Below are positions 59,824 to 64,000 of a DNA stretch of 64,000 bases, piece after piece. How positions within the stretch are numbered: the stretch's first letter is position 1; each line of letters begins with the position of its first letter. The notes beneath the pieces were generated by a model that was given only the letters and a program-made list of their open reading frames with translations, was not told where the DNA came from and did no database searches. The position numbers and the translations under genes were made by a program. The stretch is from JAGDMJ01 sp963809695. GTDB lineage: Bacteria > Bacteroidota > Ignavibacteria > UBA10030 > UBA6906. The stretch spans positions 310,001-374,000 of the forward strand of contig CAWEKI010000008.1 in NCBI GenBank assembly GCA_963809695.1. The letters are read 5' to 3'.

Positions 59824-60645
59824 AGGTGGGCCATAGATTCCTCCAACGACTCCTCCGTAGATAACATGCCCCATGAGACTCCCGGGGAGCATGAGGATTG
59901 GCGCTGGAGTATGCAGCGAGAAGAACCCTGCCTCCATCATAGGACTGAGCATGCTCTGAAGCACAACTCACGGAAGGAGTCCATAGATCGCTCCCTTTAA
60001 CCAAGGGGCACCAGGGAGTGTACTCGAGAACACAGTCGCATAGATTATCGAGAGCACCGAACCGATCATAAAGTGTGCAACCCAGCCCATGAGAACAGGG
60101 ATGCCCACGAACCCGGCAAGCATTTCTCCTGTCTTCATTTCGGGCATCCCCATGATCGGCCCCATCAATGCAACAGCCGTCATGACCGCAGTGCCGACCA
60201 GGCCTGCGAAAACTGCACGTGAGAGTGCCCGCAGGCGATCAAGGTCCTTGATGAGGAAGCCGACCCGAGAGAATTCAAGGATCCCTTGCTTACGAAATTC
60301 GTCCAATGTGGAGGTAACAGTCTGCCGGGCAGATCCTGTAAGAAAGGCAATTTCCTGATGAGTCAGATATGTGCGGATCGAGACAACATCATGTTTGACC
60401 TTGCCAAACTCTTCGGCATACCGGACCAGAAAGGTGGCAATGCGCTTCGTGATCTGCAGGGTCAGTTCAGGATTCATCCTGAGGAGGGACTCGAGATCAT
60501 CGCGCTTGATCGTGCAAATCAGAACTTCATCGAGTGCCTCGGCGATCTCGCTGCGTGGCTCTTCTTCTTCAGTCAGAGCCAATTCGCCGAACAATTCCCT
60601 TGGGCCGATCACGACCAGGATTACTTCCTTTCCCTCAGAATTCAA
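59824..60645 (-). pseudogene. Crp/Fnr regulator fused to a DUF6789-like membrane protein, with in-frame stop
   Basis: The 225-residue open part (59968-60645) starts inside a cNMP-binding fold (NSEGKEVILVVIGPRELFGEL), lacks part of the dimer helix, then has the HTH YLTHQEIAFLTGSARQTVTSTL and LRALSR. Without a linker it continues into membrane helices AVFAGLVGTAVMTAVALMGP, MGMPEMKTGEMLAGFVGIP and GWVAHFMIGSVLSIIYATVF, up to GAIYGLLP and a TGA at 59968-59970. The same frame continues after the stop with VVLQSMLSPMMEAGFF and GSLMGHVIYGGVVGGIYG, where relatives have Trp (TGG) at the stop position. I read this as two neighbouring genes fused by deletion and then broken by a nonsense mutation. The N-terminal part of the Crp domain is also missing. 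Confidence 0.6.
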
Positions 60646-61007
60646 CCGGGAATGTACGCATCTATGTCATATGAGCAAAGCAAATTGCGTAAAATGCGGT
60701 CATCTCCCGGCGGTCAGGGGAGAGGACCCGCCCTTGAGAACCCACTCCGGAATTAGTCAATGGCGTTGGGCGCCGGAAAAGTGGGCTTCGAATTGTCAGT
60801 GAACCAAATCTTCCTCCCGAATGTTACCGGATGTTGAATATCGCTCCTATGTTCATAGGTCATGTTTGCTTTGTTCTACAATCGACGATATTTCTCCCGT
60901 TCGCTTTCCCGTGGAAAAGGGCACGCCTGTCCCTAGAACTGGAAAAGCGCTATGTTTACTTCCTGTGCTTACCGAATGCACAAACCACAAAACAGAAGGA
61001 ACCACAC
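60646..61007. other. Intergenic region between divergent genes
   Basis: About 360 bases. No clear gene. It contains a short plus-strand frame with a CVKC pair (MSKANCVKCGHLP at about 60671) that I cannot support as real, and probably the lost 5' part of the Crp-like gene. Confidence 0.35.
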
Positions 61008-61802
61008 ATGACCATGCAGGCAGAGATCGTGGGGAGAGGTTCAACCATCATCCTGGTGCCAGGTGGATTGACGGGCTGGTTAAGCTGGAAACCGCATGCA
61101 GAACGACTATCATCGAAAAGGAAAGTCGTCCGTGTGCAGTTGCTGAACGTACAGTTCGGTCTTGAAAACAAACCGCTCCCCCATGACTATTCCGTGAAGT
61201 TGGAGAGCGGCGCTCTCGCGGCAACGATTGACAGTCTGCATCTTGAAAAGAAGCTGGACCTGGTTGCCTGGTCCTACGGAGCTGAGGTGACGCTGGACTA
61301 TGCGCTGGACAATCCCGATCGTGTTCGTACCCTCACACTTGTTGAGCCTCCTGCTCTCTGGGTGCTTCGAGCAAAGGGTTCATTGGATGCCGATACCCGC
61401 AAAGTGATTGCGCTGCTGGAGACCCGGCTGGAAACAGTGACGGAATCAGATCTTGAGACGTTTGCCCAGAATGTCGGGCTTCTCCGGCCTTCCGAAAAGG
61501 GAAGCAGCCTTCCGCAGTGGCCCATTTGGATGAAGCATCGGTTCTCACTCAGGAACAATCCGTTCGCGATCGCTCACACCGATGACACGGCCCGGCTGGC
61601 TTCGTTCGCTCCCCCCGTTCTTCTGGTCAAAGGAACTGGCTCGGCAAAATTCCTGCACCAGATCATCGATGCACTTTCAGGGTACCTGCCTCACGTTCAA
61701 CGGGTCGAACTTCCCGGGGGGCACGCCCCGCAATTGGTGTCAATGGACCAATTTCTCGAAAAGCTCGAATCGTTCCAGTCCGGAGTGGTGGGAAGAGACT
61801 AA
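61008..61802 (+). CDS. Alpha/beta hydrolase
   Basis: A 264-residue single-domain alpha/beta hydrolase. The oxyanion region is ILVPGGLTGWLSW (about 15-27). The nucleophile elbow reads VAWSYGAEV, with Ser in an A-x-S-x-G variant of the usual G-x-S-x-G. The catalytic His is in LPGGHAPQLVSMDQFLEKL near the end. The substrate is unknown. An AGAAGGA site precedes the ATG at 61008; the longer upstream frame is not family-like. It is the last intact cargo gene before the island's right end. Confidence 0.8.
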   Translation: MTMQAEIVGRGSTIILVPGGLTGWLSWKPHAERLSSKRKVVRVQLLNVQFGLENKPLPHDYSVKLESGALAATIDSLHLEKKLDLVAWSYGAEVTLDYALDNPDRVRTLTLVEPPALWVLRAKGSLDADTRKVIALLETRLETVTESDLETFAQNVGLLRPSEKGSSLPQWPIWMKHRFSLRNNPFAIAHTDDTARLASFAPPVLLVKGTGSAKFLHQIIDALSGYLPHVQRVELPGGHAPQLVSMDQFLEKLESFQSGVVGRD

Positions 61803-61895
61803 GCTGCCCCCCCGGCTTCCACGTACCCTGTCACTCTAAGGAATACGGCAGGTTGAACATCAAGGGTCAATGACAGCGATAATCGATTGCGATGA

Positions 61896-62051
61896 TTAAG
61901 GCACACCTTCGCCTCATGGCTTGCCCAAGTCGGAGTTGACTTCAAGACGTTGCAGAGTTTGACCGGCCAAGGTACAAATAAGGTACAACCCCTCCGACAG
62001 AAGCGGGAAAATTGCGGAAATCTCGTCGGGGCGGGGGGATTCCCGTCCTGA
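61896..62051 (+). pseudogene. Tyrosine integrase C-terminal remnant
   Basis: The frame reads LRHTFASWLAQVGVDFKTLQ (HxxR-box region of tyrosine recombinases) then SLTGQ, and jumps to GTNKVQPLRQK and GAGGFPS. The segment with the second catalytic His and the active Tyr (RYxH...) is missing, and the frame is broken just upstream (a stop precedes LRH). The tail runs into the tRNA-like fragment at 62025, as it does when an integrase gene lies at its attachment site; the GAGGF tail is the translation of tRNA 3' sequence. Confidence 0.7.
61971..61989 (+). repeat. Doubled GGTACAA motif, second occurrence
   Basis: AAGGTACAAATAAGGTACA at the integrase remnant's end resembles AAGGTACAACGAAGGTACA near 47465. 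The likely source is the tail of related integrase genes (NKVQ / HKVQ codons), so this marks a second integrase remnant near the left end of the island. Confidence 0.4.
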
Positions 62052-62110
62052 CATTCGTCAGGACGAGGCTCGTCCTCCGAAGGAGGACGGCGAACCCCCG
62101 ATTTCCTTGG
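62025..62110 (-). other. tRNA-like 3' fragment interrupted by two hairpins in the T-loop
   Basis: The minus strand reads CCAAGGAAATCGGGGGTTC, an insert, then GAATCCCCCCGCCCCGAC. Outer parts form a tRNA T-arm and acceptor 3' strand, the same as in the fragment at 47093-47204. The insert (about 62043-62091) contains two perfect hairpins: GTCCTGAC-ATTC-GTCAGGAC (62045-62064) and GTCCTCC-GAA-GGAGGAC (62072-62088). The 5' half of the tRNA is absent. Confidence 0.6.
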
Positions 62111-62123
62111 TTGTTTCTTCGCT

Positions 62124-62149
62124 AAAAAAAAGAACCGACGGGTGTCGAT
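62124..62149 (-). terminator. Weak terminator-like hairpin with T-run
   Basis: On the minus strand CGAC-ACCC-GTCG is followed by GTTCTTTTTTTT. The stem is only 4 bp, but the position, downstream of the tRNA-Pro 3' end, matches the terminator at 47221-47253. Confidence 0.4.
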
Positions 62150-62160
62150 GCTTTCTTGTT

Positions 62161-62204
62161 GTCGGGGCGCCGGGATTTGAACCCGGGACCTCTTGGTCCC
62201 GAAA
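62161..62204 (-). other. tRNA-Pro(CGG) 3' fragment (attachment-site footprint)
   Basis: The minus strand reads TTTCGGGACCAAGAGGTCC, CGGGTTCAAATCCCGG and CGCCCCGAC in succession: anticodon loop (CGG), 3' anticodon stem, T-arm and acceptor end of tRNA-Pro. No 5' half is present upstream. Such anticodon-loop-to-3'-end footprints are the usual attachment sites of tyrosine-integrase elements. It is a direct repeat of the interrupted fragment at 47265-47382. Confidence 0.65.
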
Positions 62205-62233
62205 AAAGGGCGAAACTGAGAAACAGGAAAACC

Positions 62234-62257
62234 GGCGCGGATTCCACAATCCGCGCC
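62234..62257. terminator. Perfect 10-bp hairpin
   Basis: GGCGCGGATT-CCAC-AATCCGCGCC. On the minus strand it is followed by GGTTTTCCTGTTT, so it may be a terminator for minus-strand transcription or part of the integrated element's end. Confidence 0.45.
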
Positions 62258-62603
62258 GTCTATTTATCCGATGGATGAAATGAATTCCATCAAGTGCGCC
62301 CAAATATGACTCACCTCTCGCGCGACGAGATCACGGTGTCTCTCTCATCTTGTTGCGATATGTTCCGACGTTGCGCCGTGGAAGGATTTCTTTCTTTGCC
62401 AACTTCGAGACAGCTGCGAGCTCAGTATGAACTCATAGACAATGTTCTTTTCGAATGACAGGCACTCTGTCGAGCACTTGGACTTGTGCAAGGGTTATTG
62501 ATCAGGTCAGTAGACCGGTGGTCGGAGGAATGACAAAATCATCGCAACCGCAACAGCAACGACGTGGGAATCCCCACTGAGAATTCATTGGATTGCGTCT
62601 CCA

Positions 62604-62662
62604 GAACAGGGTACACCTTGAATGAACAAATGGTGGAAAATCCTCTAATCCTGCGCGTTTCG
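62604..62662 (+). repeat. 60-base direct repeat, copy 2
   Basis: GAACAGGGTACACC followed by a TTG-started frame LNEQMVENPLILRVS that stops at 62683 after 21 codons. It matches copy 1 at 47621-47680 in the same orientation. Confidence 0.6.
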
Positions 62663-62833
62663 ACCGGCCTCAAAGTGCTTTAAGACATCCGTCTTAGCGT
62701 GTGATGCAGTGCCTTGCGTTTCACGTAGCGCAGTGATATCTTGGATTAGCGCTTTTGACACAGCCTCTCTGCGGCACCTTTTGGTGGGGGGCTGTTTTCT
62801 CTTCGCGTTTCTCCCTACGCGCGGGGTGTAGCA

Positions 62834-64000
62834 ATGAGAGACCTCATTGTGTTCTTCGTTGCAGCGGCGTTTTCCCTTGCAGGTGAACCGCTCTTTGCTC
62901 AATCCCCATTCTGGCAAGCCACGAATGGCCCGAACGGGGGTCAAGTGTGGTCAGTCATGATGGACTCCGCGGGATTTATCTTCGCCGGGTGCAATGGCGG
63001 CATTTTTTGCACCAGCGACCAAGGAAGCACCTGGCGGAGGCTGGAAGTGGATGCACCGCTCGCGTTAGCCTTCGCAGTCAATCATGTTGGGGGTGTGTAC
63101 GTTTGTAGCTTGAATGGAGTACTTTTCTCATCGGACCATGGGAAGACCTGGCTACTCATGAACGATAGCCTTCCTGTGTTTCGTGGTCTTCCTCCAGTCT
63201 ACCCCAGCTTCATTGCAATTGATAGCGCCGACAATGTCTTTGTTGGGCTCCCGAGCGCTGGGGTCTTTTATCTGCCTCATGGAAAAACATCATGGGTGCA
63301 AAGAAACGCAGGCCTACCTTACTCAAAGGCCACTGGGATAGCGATAAGTCCAACCGGCACAATCGTCGTTGTGGTCGACACCTCGGGCTTGTTCCGCTCA
63401 ACGAACCAAGGTCTCACGTGGTCTCGACATTCCACAGGGCTAACGAACCCATGGGTCACCTCGATTGCATGTGACCTCAACGGCAATTTCTTCGTAGGAA
63501 CGCAGGGCACACTTTTCCGATCCACCGACGATGGTCTTTCCTGGGAACCGCGAGGAAACGGTAGCACAGTACCCTGGGCAACATCCATAGTTGCCCGAAG
63601 GGGCGGATGGCTTCTTGCCTGCAACTTCTACGGAGGTACGTACCGCTCAACCGACGATGGTGACTCTTGGGTTCAGATCTTTGACAACATATATTTAAAC
63701 GAAGGATGGGCGCTTGAAATCACACGCGAAAACAAGATTCTCTTCGGGAGCGACCTTGGTTTGTACCGATCGACTACGGCAGATACGTCGTGGGAGCTGG
63801 TCGGCCTTCCGATTGCACGCATCGAATGGATGATGGCACATTCCTCTGGCAGGCTCTTCGCGCAGGGTGATCGTTCGAGGATCCTCTATTCGATGTACCT
63901 CTCGTACAGTACGGATCGGGGCGAATCATGGTTGCACAATTCGTTGGCCCGGAGTAGCGCGATTGTCGAGCTTCGCGACGGTTCCATCTTAGCCTCAGAC
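62834..64000 (+). CDS. Exported Ycf48/BNR-repeat beta-propeller-type protein (partial)
   Basis: The frame is open from the ATG at 62834 to the window end (389 codons). A signal peptide (MRDLIVFFVAAAFSLAGEPL, cleavage near FAQ/SPF) is followed by repeated blades with the pattern STDDGxSW: TSDQGSTWRRL, SSDHGKTWLLM, STNQGLTWSRH, STDDGLSWEPR, STDDGDSWVQI and STDRGESWLHN. This Asp-box/BNR pattern is shared by photosystem II assembly factor Ycf48-like and sialidase-like propellers. In this kind of genome such proteins usually end with a T9SS sorting domain, which would lie beyond the window. Function unknown. Confidence 0.85.
   Translation, partial: MRDLIVFFVAAAFSLAGEPLFAQSPFWQATNGPNGGQVWSVMMDSAGFIFAGCNGGIFCTSDQGSTWRRLEVDAPLALAFAVNHVGGVYVCSLNGVLFSSDHGKTWLLMNDSLPVFRGLPPVYPSFIAIDSADNVFVGLPSAGVFYLPHGKTSWVQRNAGLPYSKATGIAISPTGTIVVVVDTSGLFRSTNQGLTWSRHSTGLTNPWVTSIACDLNGNFFVGTQGTLFRSTDDGLSWEPRGNGSTVPWATSIVARRGGWLLACNFYGGTYRSTDDGDSWVQIFDNIYLNEGWALEITRENKILFGSDLGLYRSTTADTSWELVGLPIARIEWMMAHSSGRLFAQGDRSRILYSMYLSYSTDRGESWLHNSLARSSAIVELRDGSILASD

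Larger units (their letters stand above)
62208..62833. other. Non-coding region right of the island end
   Basis: About 620 bases with no convincing gene apart from small features listed separately: a perfect hairpin at 62234-62257 and the second 60-base repeat at 62604-62662. It probably includes the promoter of the next gene, which starts at 62834. Confidence 0.4.

Noticed and set aside
59968..59970. TGA as a possible recoded tryptophan or selenocysteine codon
   Set aside because: Other genes here, such as sufS and ackA, end with TGA, no SECIS-like structure is visible, and the gene is otherwise damaged, so a nonsense mutation is simpler.
60671..60802. Short frame starting MSKANCVKCGHLP
   Set aside because: A CxxC pair alone is not evidence; there is no family match and the sequence lies in what was probably the 5' part of the Crp-like gene region.
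62161..62204. Complete tRNA-Pro gene
   Set aside because: Only the part from the anticodon loop to the 3' end is present; neither copy has a 5' half or D-arm nearby.
62058..62303. Minus-strand frame with RDQEVPGSNPGAP
   Set aside because: This peptide motif is a known translation artefact of tRNA-Pro 3' sequence; it helped locate the tRNA fragment but is not a protein.

Overview
The window looks like a chromosomal segment from a GC-rich member of the Fibrobacteres-Chlorobi-Bacteroidetes assemblage, most likely an Ignavibacteria/Kapabacteria-type organism. Exported proteins end in the type IX secretion (T9SS) sorting domain with the QNYPNPFNP signature. Bacillithiol synthesis (BshA) is present, folP and cdaA are adjacent, and one TAnnTTTG-type promoter motif is visible. 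This placement is inference; no rRNA or complete tRNA gene is present to confirm it.

Layout. 0-1.6 kb: end of an unknown gene, a broken acetyltransferase, and mnmA. 1.7-9.3 kb (minus): a six-gene membrane complex related to group 4 [NiFe] hydrogenases and complex I, whose large subunit lacks all four Ni-Fe cysteine ligands. 9.4-15.7 kb: small membrane proteins, an ECF sigma/anti-sigma pair, cupin, bshA, a YigZ-like protein, acetate kinase and a 3-hydroxyacyl-CoA dehydrogenase. 15.8-21.0 kb (minus): a tightly coupled ABC-2 transporter cluster. 21.2-30.2 kb (plus): an Fe-S assembly operon headed by an Rrf2/IscR-like regulator, with two cysteine desulfurases, SufBCD, SufU, SufT, an A-type carrier, superoxide dismutase and IscX. 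30.3-33.9 kb: a tiny basic peptide, folP, cdaA, pcm and miaA.

33.95-35.83 kb is a mobile-element-like unit: two DUF1670-type helix-turn-helix genes (one frameshifted) between inverted ends that are also short palindromes. It abuts the stop codon of a giant T9SS beta-helix/fibronectin III protein (35.8-41.1 kb) that carries a recent 576-bp tandem duplication. A second large T9SS protein (41.9-45.9 kb) has a phosphodiester glycosidase domain plus cohesin-like and dockerin-like parts.

47-62.7 kb looks like a decaying genomic island. Both ends carry 3' fragments of tRNA-Pro(CGG), terminators and a second tRNA-like 3' fragment; the right end has a tyrosine-integrase remnant. The cargo is mainly metal related: a CopB-type ATPase missing its phosphorylation site, a Cys-rich exported protein, a TolC/CusB/CusA-like efflux system, a PII-like protein without its T-loop, P-type ATPase, DUF302 and DUF2231 fragments, a Met-rich T9SS protein with a frameshift, and a Crp/Fnr-membrane protein fusion with an in-frame stop. 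Three of the four tRNA 3' fragments are interrupted in the T-loop by short palindrome-rich inserts; two of these inserts are clearly related. I consider this the most unusual signal in the window. The window ends inside an exported Ycf48/BNR-repeat-type protein.
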